A stretch of DNA of 64,000 nucleotides from Monosporascus cannonballus. Its lineage: Eukaryota > Ascomycota > Sordariomycetes > Xylariales. Below, in pieces: positions 13,794 through 24,862 of this stretch. Below the pieces are notes generated by a model. That model was given only the letters and a program-made list of their open reading frames with translations, was not told the DNA's origin and did not search any database. Both the position numbers and the translations under genes were made by a program. Numbering within the stretch: the stretch's first letter is position 1; each line of letters starts with the position of its first letter. The stretch is from NCBI GenBank assembly GCA_004154925.1, contig QJNS01000028.1, forward strand, positions 1 to 64,000. The letters are read 5' to 3'.

Positions 13794-14977
13794 ATGGCGC
13801 CGCCCGGTCGTAAGTGTTACCTCAATATCACCCGCCCCGCTAAAATATCCCCAAATAGGGAAGATGGAAAAGGAGATGGGAAATAGTGGGGCATCTTTGG
13901 AGGTTTGAGATCTCCCCAATCTCAGATCCTGGAGCTTGAAAATGCATACGGCAGATTCGCTTACCAGATTGTCGGAAACAGAGGACCCGTTCGCCTACGC
14001 GCTCTCTTCCAACTCGGCATGGGCTGGCTATAAAGGCCACCAGAACCCAGATTTCTTCTCGCGACTCGCCTCAGGGCAAGCCCCTGATATCCGTATGTTC
14101 TCTTTTCTACAATTCTTGTCTAGTTGTCGTGTCTCCTTGTAATCCGGGGCTGTTTGGTTCGGAGTCCGCGCTAGCGCATCTCAACAACTTTGGAGGTGCG
14201 CGCATGGCTTGGCATCGGAGATATCACGGATTCCGTTCGCCGTGCTCCCCCCCTCCCCCCAACCGGATGGCAACGCAAATGCAACGGGAGCACACTCCAG
14301 AAATGGAAATGGACAATCAGATGCTTTATGATACGGACGAACCTGGAGTAGCTAACAACGAGTGATTCAAAAAAAAAACAGTGTGGCTAGGCTGCTCAGA
14401 CTCGCGCTGTCCCGAGACCACGATCCTCGGGCTGCAGCCGGGTGACGTCTTCGTGCACCGCAACATTGCCAACATCGTGTCGCCGACAGACATCAACACG
14501 GCGGCCGTGATCGAGTACGCCGTGGCGCAGCTGCGCGTGAAGCACGTGGTGCTTTGCGGGCACACGGGGTGTGGCGGCGCGATGGGCGTCATCGACGATG
14601 CCCCCGTAGGCCGCATCCTCGACACCTGGCTGACGCCGCTGCGGGCGCTGCGCGACGCCCACTGCGAGGAGCTCGATTCTATCTCCGGTGAAGACAAGCA
14701 GCGCGCCGTCAATCGCCTCGCCGAGCTCAACATCGAGGCCGGCGTCCGCGTCCTCATGGCCAACGCCGCCGTCCGCGAGGCCGTCCGCGACCGCGGCCTC
14801 CAGGTCCACGGCACCCTGTTCGACATCGCCACGGGCCGCGTGCGCGACCTCGGCCTCGGCACGGCTAATAAGGCCAAAGGACGGGGCGCGGTCCCCGAGG
14901 TCGGCGGCGTCGTGAGGGGCCGGCACGCGCAGCTCGTCTTCAGAGGCGACGGGGGTGCGGAGATGGAGGCGTTCTGA
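13794..14977 (+). CDS. Beta-class carbonic anhydrase
   Basis: Zinc enzyme interconverting CO2 and bicarbonate. Proposed exons: 13,794-13,809, 13,955-14,092 and 14,382-14,977, in phase, 249 residues. Zinc-site residues are visible: Cys56 and Asp58 in GCSDSRCPE, His112 and Cys115 in CGHTGCGGA. Other family blocks are YALSSNSAWAGYKGHQNP, GLQPGDVFVHRNIANIV and INTAAVIEYAV. Exons 2 and 3 are firm: the split Leu codon at the 14,093-14,381 intron restores the usual ILWLGC context. The short first exon (MAPPG) is less certain; an alternative is translation from the in-frame ATG at 13,942. That intron is long (289 nt) for this window. Exon 3 is strongly GC-rich, and the last ~30 residues, after GTANKAKGRG, look lineage-specific. 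No targeting signal is obvious, so a cytosolic enzyme is likely. Confidence 0.9.
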
Positions 14978-15475
14978 AAAGTCCCGGTTGCGGCTGCGGC
15001 CGTGGCGGTTATTACTCAGGTACCCATTTCTTGCATAGGGAGGGAGGACTATACATACAAGCGGAGCATACAGTATATACATTTTACCTACGGACCTACC
15101 TACATGAGTTTAGGGCTGTTATCCGCCTACCCCAGTCTACACAGAACTGGGCTACAGAGGCGAGGAGGCGGAGGCAGGATGTGCGCGTCCGGGCGTTGAC
15201 GAGTTTCGTTGGTCCAGAGGGTGGGTTTTTTTTTTTTTTCCAAGTTTTTCTGTCGAAGCATGGTTGGTTAGGGGAGCATAGCGTTAAGCGGCATGTTGAG
15301 TTGTATATGCGCCGAAGTGGTCGGGTACCGCCGGCGGCGGAGTCTTTTAGAACAGAAAATGGACGGTAACGGGGACCCGGAGGACATTGTTAGGTAGCTA
15401 TATGAGTGCCGTTGATGCATCGGCTCGATACACCTGAATGGTTAGTGGACTATGGTGGAGATTGTGACTTGCGTA
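14978..15475. other. 3' flank of the carbonic anhydrase gene
   Basis: About 500 bp of balanced sequence with a T-run at 15,226-15,239 and no gene. The TA at 15,474-15,475 is the target site of the adjoining DNA transposon. Confidence 0.5.
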
Positions 15476-15638
15476 AGATGACCCCTCCATCCGCGCTCCA
15501 CCCCATCAACGCGCCACCCCACAACCGCGTTGCGCGTTGATCCACTTATTGATTTTTTTCTATATAAAAAGCTTTTTAATAACGCTTTAAAAAATTAAAA
15601 AAATTATTTTTTTAGCAAAATCTGCGTTTTCGAACGAT

Positions 15639-17661
15639 ATGCAGCCTTTAGTTTAATTCCGTACGGCGCAGGCGATTAACGAAGTAATACGTAGGAAGTC
15701 TCTACGTTTAACTTTTAAGGGTTACCAGGTTAACAAAAAATATATTTTACGCCGTATCCAAGGTATACGGAGGAAAAAAAATTCGATAAAAGTTATTAAA
15801 AGTTATTACGAATTTAAAAGAAAGCTTTAGCCTATTAGGTTATTATATAAGGTTAATTAAGGTATACGTTATTTTATTTGCGATTTCACTTATACGTATA
15901 ACGTTTCCTAATTAATAACGGCAGTTTTAAACGCTTAAGAAAAAGTTAAGTAACCCGATTTTTACGTTATTATTTTGGAATTAAGATTATTAAAGGCAGG
16001 TTTATTAATTATAGGCGTTTAAATAACGTTTTTCCGGCCTTTATTAACGTTTTATTTGGACGTTTTTTTTTGCCGGAAGTTAAGGTTATTAAATAAAGGA
16101 ACCGATTTAATACAGACGAAATCAGAATAATAAAAAGTATAGGCGAAAATTATTTTATCCTTAAAAAACATTTAAAAAAAGTATTTTTTTTAAAGAATAT
16201 TTTTTAAAAAAAAATAAATTATTATAATCGTTTATATTAACATTAACGGGTAATTATTATTGCTTTTTGTAATTTTTAACGGCGTTAACGTATAATAATA
16301 ATAGTTTCTTAATTTGAATAATAAAGCATACGAAAATTAGTATTTTATTACGTTAAAGAACGGCTGGACGAATAACGAAATCGGCTTAAAATAATTTTGC
16401 GAAGTTTTTATTCCCTATATTAAACCCGAAAACCCGGACGAATGAAAACTATTAGTAATTAACGGCTATAAAAGTTATATTTACCGAGGAATTTATATAA
16501 ATATATTTTTAAAATAAGATATATATTATTTTCTTACTTACTTATATTTTTTATGTTTTTTAATTTTTTAACGTAAATATATTCGTTACATTAAAGCGGA
16601 AATACCGTTATTAGTTCCGTAAATATTATTACGGGCGGGTTTTCGAGATTATAAATAAAATCGATTTTTTTGGGCGTTTGTAAAAACGTAATAAGAGGTT
16701 ATAATATTTTCGGAATATATTATAAAGGGCTAGGAAACAATAAGTTTTTATTTTATTAATAAAGCGAAAGTATTAAATAATAAATATATTACGGAAAAAA
16801 GGGGAATAATAAATATATTTATTTAGAAATTAATTTTTATTTTAAAACGATTTGATTGTTTATCCTAAATAATTATTTTAGGTATTAAAATATTTAAATT
16901 ATTTAAGGAATTAATTCGGATCGAAAAAACCCTAGTTGTGACGGCTAGGCGGTTTAACCAATTATTAAACCTTAAGTCGACGGGTTTATGTTGGCAGAAG
17001 TATCGTGGGAATCTGAGCAATGAATATAATAACGTATTACGTCTCGTAATACCAAAGGCGTTTTAGGTAACGATGTTATATTGCAAATTAAAGCTATTTA
17101 AATTATGGAATTAATAAACGTATATATCCTTCTTTTTCTTGGCTTAATTATTCGTAATTACGCCGTTGGTGGTAATCATGATTACTTGGGATTACCTTTG
17201 ATCACTGATAATCACTGGCTTGGCAATGATCACCGTCACGTGACCCGGGAGGTGGCCCGTATGCTCCTGCCTGACCGTTTCTTGAGACCGGAGCTTGTTG
17301 GGTCGTAACACTAGTATAAGTTAATCCAGTTTACGGGAATTTTACCGTACGCTTTTTGTTCCGCAAGTTCGTTAAAGCCTTTAATAATAAAACCGTTAAA
17401 TTTTTTGCTACCGAAGTTCTTAATAAGTAAATAATTGTAGCCCTTAAAAAAACGAAACCTAAAAAACGTAGGAAGGTACAGCCCGAACCCAATAAGGGTT
17501 TTGTGAAAATAATTTCGGTTAGGAAGGTGAAAATAGGACGGAAGGCCTTTGCGAAGGGACGTTTTACCGTTATTCGGCAAAATTAATAGGAAACCGAGTT
17601 TTCCGGAAGCGACGAAGATAGCGAGGTGGAAACGGATTGTATTATTGTACGGTTTACTTAG
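15639..17661 (+). pseudogene. Fot1/pogo-like DDE transposase pseudogene
   Basis: Broken by RIP stops and split by the solo LTR at 16,937-17,310. Readable stretches follow the family order: AINEVIRRKSLRLTFKGYQV (CENP-B-like DNA-binding region, about 15,670-15,730); GWTNNEIGL (about 16,360); LLVINGYKSYI (about 16,450-16,490), which fits the LLILDGHGSH block of the DDE core; then after the LTR KKRRKVQPEPNKGF and an acidic tail, the typical C-terminus. Start and stop are approximate. It cannot encode a working protein. Confidence 0.75.
16937..17310 (-). repeat. Solo LTR (Gypsy, A/B superfamily) inside the transposase
   Basis: On the minus strand it begins TGTTACGACCCAAC and ends CTAGCCGTCACA, 374 bp. 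A perfect CTAGT duplication flanks it (16,932-16,936; 17,311-17,315). Its 3' half (plus-strand left part) matches the LTRs of A and B and is AT-rich. Its 5' half (17,110-17,310) is GC-balanced, unrelated to A or B, and apparently not RIP-mutated. No internal retrotransposon sequence is attached, so it arose by LTR-LTR recombination. Confidence 0.9.
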
Positions 17662-17786
17662 TATGGAATCAATTGATGAAGTGGTTGTTGAGATATTGTT
17701 ATTTGAATGAAGAGGTTGTTATGGCGATGGCTTCAAAATTGGGTGGAGCGTTGATGGGGTGGAGCGCGGATGGGGGGGTCATCTTA

Positions 17787-19552
17787 TATAGTGGTGTATC
17801 CCGGGTTTGATGTGTGGCTGTTAATGTGCAGAAGATATCCTCGTTTAATTTGTAAGAAGCATTAACTTAATACGTCCATACAAATCAGATATTACCTAGG
17901 TGGACACAGCTGGGTCTCAACGGGCATGTATATACACAACTATATAGGTAGCTATTTTCTGCTACATCCCATAGCCTCGATTAGGTTGATATACTTAATT
18001 TACAAAGGCTAGGGCTAGAGATATCGGTATGAGATACTCGGGCACGTTTAAAAACGTACCACTGAATTCATTACTCCTCTGTTCTATTTCGTACTTGATA
18101 GCTGTCTCGGACTGCTCTACGTAGGTATCTCCTCCTGAGTCCAATTTTCTCTGCAGTGTTACTGGTGCTTCTTGGGGGAAAAGAACACACCAAGCAGCGG
18201 CATAAGCTTCATCGCCGCGTTGCCTCATGCTAATCAAACCCTGGCTTATACCGGCGACCTGCCATGCTCCATTGATTGCTTCAATATCGTGGCCATGGGT
18301 TCTCTGCTGGGCGTTTGTTTGCTTAGGTACCGGACGGCTAAGGTGCATGGAGTGATCCTCGTATCGGTTGTGGCCCATTTCAAAGCGTTGGGATACATGG
18401 ACAGAAGTAGGTACGTGGAAAGATCTTGAAGGGTCTAATTAGAATGTGGCAATAGTAAGGTCTTACGCTGAACGGCTTATCTGTTAGAATGCCATCGTCT
18501 CCATCGGTATAGATATTAAATGCCACCTGTGCTTGAATTCCTTCCGGGATCTTCAAATGCTTCCAGGTCTCTCTGGAGTTTAATTCATCCTATCATCTCG
18601 GCCCCTATTTGCAGACAGCACTTTCTTAAGCACTCCAGCGACTGTGCCCCTATCTCCAAGGCTGTCTCCTGGCTCACATTAACATTTTACCCTTATGAGT
18701 TCAGCCGGAGACCTAAATGGCGATAACGTTGTCTTGGTTGGGTATACCTACTCTGAAGGTCGGATATTATGTAACGCCCTGGTCTAGCCGTCCCCCTGAA
18801 TCCCATAGTAGGTCTCCAGGACACAGAGTCAGGTCATACATCTGCTTACGCGGGAAATCCGTGGTGGTATCAGATTCCCGGTCGAAGTAGGTCCTTGCTC
18901 TGCCGTAATCTTTCGAAGCAGCATAACACTAAGTTGGCACCGTCTTACCCTTGCCGGACTTGGTTCCGGTGAAGCATTTAAGGTTGGGTAGTGTTATGTC
19001 TAAGGAGTGATAAAGATAGCCAGGTGAAGAAGACCTACACTCCTCTGCGCAAGATAACCGCTACTAGGGTATGAAAGAGTACTTTCCAAGAGAAAAACCG
19101 AAATAGCATAGTTGCGGTCCGATAAATTTATTTACGAAACAGTAAGGACCACTCAGAGAATAGCCGCAGCATAGGTAGTTTGTCGTGCTTTCTCGACGTG
19201 TTCTATAATCACAGGCTAGTCAAGGCATCGACTATCCGGAGAACTAGCTCAACTCAGTCGGTTTTTAGCTCCGGCAAGGCCCGGGGCTCAGGTTCGGTCT
19301 TAGTCCAAGTCGTCAAGCTTCCCGTTGCACCCTTTCTAAGACATCCCCAATCCACAGAGGCGGATGGATGGTTAACGAATATAGGAGTCAATTTCTATAG
19401 AAAAATTAACATCATAGCCTGGAAACATAATTAAGCCCTGGATGATCTGCTCCTATGACAGCGTTCTTCTGGTTGGGTCCTATAATTTGTTATCAATTCT
19501 TACTGTGCGAAAGCAAACTAAACTGCCCAGTCATAGAACTCTCGGTTATCAT
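17787..19552. other. Gene-poor stretch of balanced composition
   Basis: Apart from a weak open frame at 17,995-18,378 (listed separately), nothing is recognisable. Short frames on both strands look like chance. Confidence 0.4.
17995..18378 (-). CDS. Possible hypothetical protein, 127 aa
   Basis: Single open frame starting MGHNRYEDHSMHLSRP and ending PISLALAFVN. I recognise no domain, signal peptide or membrane segment. It sits between a transposon and a pseudogene with no supporting introns or neighbours. It may be part of a decayed gene or chance. Confidence 0.2.
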   Translation of the reverse strand: MGHNRYEDHSMHLSRPVPKQTNAQQRTHGHDIEAINGAWQVAGISQGLISMRQRGDEAYAAAWCVLFPQEAPVTLQRKLDSGGDTYVEQSETAIKYEIEQRSNEFSGTFLNVPEYLIPISLALAFVN

Positions 19553-19971
19553 TCGTCTTCGGGTCCCACGTCTTTTCCGTCACCTTTGGAGACTCCTTTT
19601 CACCACAAGAACTTGAAGCGTATCTCAACGAGTCCTACAGTATGGGGACCACCACCAAGGATATCTTAGACTCTAACAAGGACATGATCGTTGCAACCAT
19701 CCAGGGTGGTGATATTGTCGGCTTCGCCTTGCGTCGACGACCTGGATAACAAAGTGGATTTACAGCGGATCTACGTCCAACCCGGATGTCATGGGACCGG
19801 ACTCGGGAAGCATCTGGCGAGTAGGCTCGAGAACATGGCTAGGGAGCAGGGGTTCAAGCACATGTGGTTCGGAGTCTTGGAAGGAAAACCACAAAGCACA
19901 GAGAGTGCACGAGAACATGGGATATAAGATGGCAGGCTGATCACGATTTCACCATCCGCGAGATCGTCTAG
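19553..19971 (+). pseudogene. GNAT-family N-acetyltransferase pseudogene
   Basis: Encodes pieces of an acetyl-CoA-dependent GNAT acetyltransferase in three frames. The first piece reads FSPQELEAYLNESYS then NKDMIVATIQGGDIVGFA. The second holds the acetyl-CoA loop, LQRIYVQPGCHGTGLGKHLA, with the motif Q/R-x-x-G-x-G/A as GCHGTGLG. The third is NHKAQRVHENMGYKMAG, then DHDFTIREIV and a stop at 19,969-19,971. Frame changes fall near 19,733, 19,884 and 19,935, each explicable by a one-base indel. The reading is otherwise clean, so the breaks are recent or are sequencing errors. The N-terminal start is not identified. Confidence 0.75.
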
Positions 19972-21094
19972 ACGGATCATATTATGGTTAAAACGCTCCG
20001 AAGAATGTGTCTGGTTTCGCGACCGGCCCGGGAGCGATCGATGTATCAGCCCTTGTGTCTTGTCGATACGAAACGCACCTGCAAGCGAGTCCTGGGTTAC
20101 TTCCCGGGGAGCCTGGATGTTCCGTTATGAAGAAGCTTAAGGAGTTGGAGTCCGCTGTCGGAATATTCAAGGACTATCCCCACGTGGTATGTTGCACCCG
20201 TTATCGGAGTCTTTTAAGACGGGTGATGTTTGTCTGCTCTTGCGGAGGATTGGGCACTTTATCACTACCTTAGTATTTTGGCCGCTTCTGGTTCGGGCTC
20301 GACCCTTTTCGCGGTGGTCCTGGATGTTTCTTCGGGACTTAGCGCCGAAACCGGAGCAACAGAGAGTAGAAGAACCTAGGTAGTTTAAAGGGGTACGTTA
20401 TGGTGTCCATAGACTTTTGGTGGACCAAAGTAGTGATTTTCGCCTCAGTCTCGAGAGATACTCCTTGTGGTAATGCTCTGATGACAATAATATGGTATCC
20501 CACATAGTAGTAGATCACGCAGTTATTCCAAAACCGAACGTTGTACAAAGGTATAATAGTATGGTTCTACCCAATACTAAGTTACAGCAATGGCGAGTTC
20601 AAATGACATATTGACCCGGTTAAGCTAAAGAGAAAATGTAGTTACCGAATTAGGTGGGGCCCCTAGTGCAATTGCCCCTCTAACACGTCATTACTGGCGA
20701 GTAATGATGGTGGGGTATATTCCTAAGAAGCGGATTGAATGTCAGCATTTGAATAAGACGAACTTCGGGGTGGTTGCATAGTCCCCCAGTAGACTCCGCT
20801 GTTAGTTTGGAAGACTTAAAAAGCAGCAGCATACTCCGGGAAACGAGCTTTGGGTTGAACGTAAATGCTCGTTAAAGCCTAGAACTTGTCGATACAACAC
20901 GTTGTCGAGGCCGTTAGGAATCCCGCAGGCCTCAGTTGCCTTGTCGCAAACTTCCAGTCTTCAACTCCTTCTGCATTGGCACTATTCAAGGTTTTATATC
21001 GAATAGTTTCCGGTCTGAGGTTGAGTCGGCCAGGTGCGACGTTTCACCCGAAGTCCTTTTCGCGGGAGTGCCGGGGAGTCCGGAGCCGGAGAAC
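19972..21094. other. Intergenic region upstream of the ornithine cyclodeaminase-family gene
   Basis: Balanced DNA without a recognisable gene. The last ~200 bp are the likely promoter and leader of the next gene. No repeat structure was noticed. Confidence 0.4.
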
Positions 21095-22828
21095 ATGTCG
21101 TTGGCGATCCTCTCCGACGAGCAGGTTCGCGCCGTGCTGGAATCGCTCACCTACGAGGAGGCGGAGACGCTCATAGATAAGCTCAGATCTGCGCTCTATG
21201 TGTACTCGACCGGCCGGCAGCCGGGAGGGGGCGAGAGCGAGATTGTGCATCAGCCGGAGCGGACGGTGATACATTCCAAGGTCACGGGCGCGACCACGCT
21301 CTTCATGCCGTCCGCGAATGCCGCTGGCCATGCAGTAAAAGGTCGGTTGAGTAACGTCGTCTACTCCATTTGCACATCTAGAGAGTCAGCTACTGACATC
21401 GCGCAGTCGTAACGGTCTCCGGTCCTGATGCTGACCCCTCGCGGCCTACCATCACACCCACGGGATCCGTGACGCTTTACTCTCCAGTCGGCACACCCGT
21501 GGGGTTCCTCCACGCCAAGACGCTGACTGCCTTCCGGACGGCCCTCTCCTCGTCCTGTCTCTTGGTGAGGCGAGCTTCCGTCCAGACGCTGACTGTCTTC
21601 GGAACAGGGCTGCAGGTGAGCATTCGGTGCCTCCTTAATCCTGTTTCCCGGTCTGCATCAAAAAGGGGATGATCACCGTAGGAAAGCATGAGACTTTTTG
21701 AACTGACACCACCACACGAGCTAGGCATACTGGCATGTGCGGCTTGCGTTGATGCTCCGAGGTCACACCATCAAGCACGTGAACATCATTAACCGGAGGT
21801 TTAGCAACAACGCGAAGGACATCCTCAAGAAATTCTATGCGGTGGCGAAAGCCACGAAGGAGCGTGAGGGGTGGGAGTCAACGCATTTCAACGTCCTGAC
21901 GCCCGGTTATGGCGACTACCCGCGCCTGCTGGTCAGTAGCAATTTCCCACCAAGCGGGTCATATACTGACTCGTGGACTTGGGATAGATGGAGAACCTAG
22001 TTGCCGCAGACGTCATCTTCTGCTGCACACCCAGCACGGAGGACCTGTTCGACGCCGAGATCCTGACGAATCACCAGGCTCGCCGCAAGGGGAGGCTCAT
22101 CGTCGCTATCGGGAGCTACACGCCCAAGATGCGCGAGCTCCCGCGCGAGCTGCTCTTACAGGCCACGAGGGCCGGTAGCGGTGGACGACACTTCCATAAA
22201 CACGCCACCGAAGGAGGCGCCGTTGTCGTCGATACCCTGGATGGCGCGCTCAAGGAAGCGGGCGAGATCATCGAGGCTAGACTGGATCCCAAACAGCTTG
22301 TTGAGTGAGCATTCCTCCCAGTATTTGCCCCTCTGGCATGTCTGCCTATATGTCGGAAAAGTCCCTCTACGAGCATTATGACCATTGACGTCGATAAACA
22401 GGCTGGGAGAACTAGTAATGCTCCGGAAGCTGAGGGAAAAGGAGCGAACGCATGCCTCGTCAGACGACGGAGAATCGGTTTCCGAATCCTTGGGTAAACT
22501 CGACATCAACTCCAAGTCGGCGTCGGGCGGCCCCGGCCGGCCCGGAAGCAGCGGCAGCGGCAGCGGCAGCAGCGGTGGCATCAGCGTGCGCGACTTCTTC
22601 CACAAGCGGAGCTCGAGCCGAGCAGCGGCAGGGGACGACAAGTACAAGACGCAGCAGCAGCGGCAGGACGAGGAGCGCGAAGACCACCTCGCGCGCTGGA
22701 TCCGCGACGGCAACGTCATCTACAAGAGCGTGGGGCTCGGACTCATGGACCTCGTCGTCGGAATGGAGGTGGTGCGGCTGGCGCGCGAGAAGGGCGTCGG
22801 CGGCCTCGTCGAGAACTTTTCCTCGTAG
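21095..22828 (+). CDS. Ornithine cyclodeaminase / mu-crystallin family protein
   Basis: NAD(P)-binding enzyme family whose members include ornithine cyclodeaminase (ornithine to proline plus ammonia), alanine dehydrogenase and ketimine reductases; the substrate here cannot be told from sequence. Five exons: 21,095-21,341, 21,407-21,615, 21,725-21,931, 21,988-22,304 and 22,402-22,828, all GT-AG and in phase, 468 residues. N-terminus MSLAILSDEQVRAVLESL and the block ERTVIHSKVTGATTLFMPS are typical of fungal members. The Rossmann turn TVFGTGLQAYWHVRLAL is at about 145-161, followed by IKHVNIINRRF. CCTPSTEDLFDAEIL and GRLIVAIGSYTPKMREL form the later part of the nucleotide domain. The C-terminus YKSVGLGLMDLVVGMEVV is also typical. 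A Gly/Ser-rich insertion at 369-386 and a following Gln/Arg/Glu-rich segment are unusual. The gene looks intact. Confidence 0.88.
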
Positions 22829-22961
22829 GGCGCGGAGGATTGCTCGCCGCGGGCGCCGATCCTCGACGACCTCGAGGCGGGGACGGTCAAGAGGAGGCTG
22901 AGCGGGAAATGTCGCGACGTATAGATACGTAGATAGTCCCTTTCACGATAGGCGCTTCGTC

Positions 22962-23360
22962 TTACAACAGCAGCTGCATTCTTTGGGGGTTGGGCTTCAA
23001 GAGCCGTGGAAAGATTGCAACCTTAGGCTCAGCTCCCTTGTGCCTTGTCCTGACAATAGTCGTCTCACCAAATATAGCGCTCTCAAACACAACACCCAGG
23101 GCTAAAACTCCCTTAGGAGGGCTAGGTATCTGCTGTGCAACACCAGTAGCTATGAGCGTGTAATGAATATTCGCCGGAACTGTGATCCATCTGCAGCTAA
23201 GTTTGTGCATGCTGTTCTGAAGGATGCTTCGGATTCTTAGCCCTAAATGAATCGCATTGTCTGGATCCATGGCAGATTGTGGGCTAGGAAGATATGGATC
23301 GTGGAAGATTTCTGTGAAGGGTGGATTATAAGAAAATTCAACCAAGGGACTAGGGGACAT
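22962..23360 (-). CDS. Hypothetical protein, 132 aa, doubtful
   Basis: Uninterrupted frame beginning MSPSPLVEFSYNPPFTEIF and ending NPQRMQLLL, converging on the ornithine cyclodeaminase-family gene with a 133-bp gap. The middle (ITVPANIHYTLIATGVA) is moderately hydrophobic. No family is recognised and no introns are needed. Its length is more than expected by chance but not decisive. Confidence 0.3.
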   Translation of the reverse strand: MSPSPLVEFSYNPPFTEIFHDPYLPSPQSAMDPDNAIHLGLRIRSILQNSMHKLSCRWITVPANIHYTLIATGVAQQIPSPPKGVLALGVVFESAIFGETTIVRTRHKGAEPKVAIFPRLLKPNPQRMQLLL

Positions 23361-24309
23361 GGTGTATGTGATATTTTCTGTACAGGGTTAGTTGGAAGGA
23401 AATTGACCTACTGAGTCGCGGGATATGGGTTGGGTAATTCAATGAAGGTTGATTAGTTGGAAGAGTCTGTGAGACTCTCTAGGGCTGAGACGCTGGCAGA
23501 ATCCTGTTTTGTGCTATCCCTCCAATTACAGTATGAGTAAGAAAAACATGTGCATAGGAGTAAGTAGGTAATGGGAACGTGATGGTCTCGTAAAGAGAAC
23601 ATAAATCTTATTAAAAAGGTGTAAATCATGAAAAGCCATTAACTCGGGGCTATCGCGCCGCCGTGGCAAGCACAATATGCCCTCGTTAAGGGCCCAATTC
23701 GTTGCCGGCTATGGAAAGGGGGGAGGGGGCCTCCGCGTATTACAGCTTGCTGGGGCTGCTCTCCTGCTGGCGCAGGCCTTGCGAGCTTCATACACTCCGA
23801 CACCCCCTTTTTTGGGCAGCGTCGCTCGTCGCCCAAGGCCATCGGCCTCGGGCTCCTCGCTCCTCCTTTAATCAGGCCAACGATAAAGTCAGGTCAAGAG
23901 CCAGGACTTCCAGGGCATCGCCAGGTCTCGCACGAGCCATACAGAATTGCCAGGGGTTTAGGAGACGGGTCCATACGTAGGCATCGCTTCCTGCCCATTG
24001 TGTTACTCCCTTATTTGGGAAGTCGGGCCCTGGGAGAAAAAGAACGCGATACAATACGCGACCCTTGAACAAGGGCGTAAACTTATTTTAAGTGTTAGGA
24101 GCAAGTGAACCTACCCTCCAGCACCACCTAAGCCGCGAACAAGTGCCATATAGAGACCCACATGTAGCGCAAAGACCTCCCAGCTCCCAACGTGCCGAAA
24201 TTCTATTACTCTGCCAAGACTCAATATAATTGGAGAATGCTACTCCCTGCATGAACCAAGGACCCCAGACTGGTGTTAAGGTAAACATTGCGAGTCACAG
24301 GCAAGGCCA
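23361..24309. other. Intergenic stretch without recognisable genes
   Basis: Balanced composition with short frames on both strands and no protein resemblance. A GC-rich patch at about 23,640-23,870 stands out from its surroundings but shows no repeat partner in the window. Confidence 0.35.
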
Positions 24310-24415
24310 CAGTTATTCGCGCGCTTAGAGCGCGCTAACCGCGGCCTGCGCCCGCTTGCGGGGTCGCAGTTCCGGGTTCGATTCCCGGGTTTGGGAAATT
24401 TCTTTTTGTTCACCC
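24310..24415 (+). ncRNA. tRNA-like sequence with Pol III features (tRNA remnant or SINE head)
   Basis: A perfect T-arm is present: CCGGG TTCGATT CCCGG, containing the B-box GGTTCGATTCC, at about 24,372-24,390. Upstream TTAGAGCGC resembles the second half of a D-arm/A-box, and CTGCG...CGCAG forms a hairpin. A T-rich stretch (TTTCTTTTTG) follows and could end Pol III transcription. I cannot find a 5' acceptor strand pairing with GTTTGGGA, so I do not call a functional tRNA. Alternatives are a truncated tRNA or a tRNA-derived SINE. Confidence 0.35.
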
Positions 24416-24862
24416 TTGATTTTTATTTGTTTTATTTCTAAAATATACTATTTCCACCTCTTATTCTTATATCTCATATAATTCCAGACTTAGGAGGCAG
24501 CAGCATCTTCTTTAAAAGGACATGAATGTCTAACCTTCTGACCATTAATGACCTGTCAACATCCGAATAACCCCAGTCTGATTTTAACACCATTGATGGC
24601 CCGGTCCACTTCCGAGCTACATATGCTGCTAAGGACCTACTACGTACGATAGGTGAGAAGGGGGAAGCAATTGCTGTTTTTGCGATGCATGTATAATATG
24701 GTACCTATTTCCTAACCGCGTCCCGATTGATGCAATCCCAACCAAATGGGTGAGTGACGTCTCATCGTCGGCTGCTTTACTCATCTCGATAAACCCAACT
24801 GCTGATTAGCCAAACCGGGCTGTTCTTCCCCCGCCTACCTAATCTTACAACTACGGACCTCC
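24416..24862. other. Intergenic region between the tRNA-like sequence and the thiolase gene
   Basis: Holds the downstream flank of the minus-strand thiolase gene. No gene or repeat seen. Confidence 0.4.

Larger units (their letters stand above)
15476..17784 (+). mobile_element. Fot1/pogo-like (Tc1-mariner superfamily) DNA transposon, RIP-mutated, carrying a solo LTR
   Basis: Inverted terminal repeats of at least 40 bp begin AGATGACCCC at 15,476 and end GGGGTCATCT at 17,784, with very few differences. TA lies directly outside both ends (15,474-15,475; 17,785-17,786), the target site of this superfamily. Subtracting the 374-bp solo LTR and one 5-bp duplication leaves about 1.93 kb, the usual size of Fot1 elements. 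The interior is AT-rich with stops, while the terminal repeats keep their GC content. Confidence 0.9.

Noticed and set aside
14396..15082. Long minus-strand open frame (228 codons) over the carbonic anhydrase gene
   Set aside because: Shadow of the GC-rich third exon; the plus-strand reading has zinc-site motifs and splice sites, the minus frame has no family resemblance.
22156..22901. Long frames on both strands over the ornithine cyclodeaminase-family gene
   Set aside because: Low-complexity Arg/Ser/Ala-rich shadows of a GC-rich coding exon.
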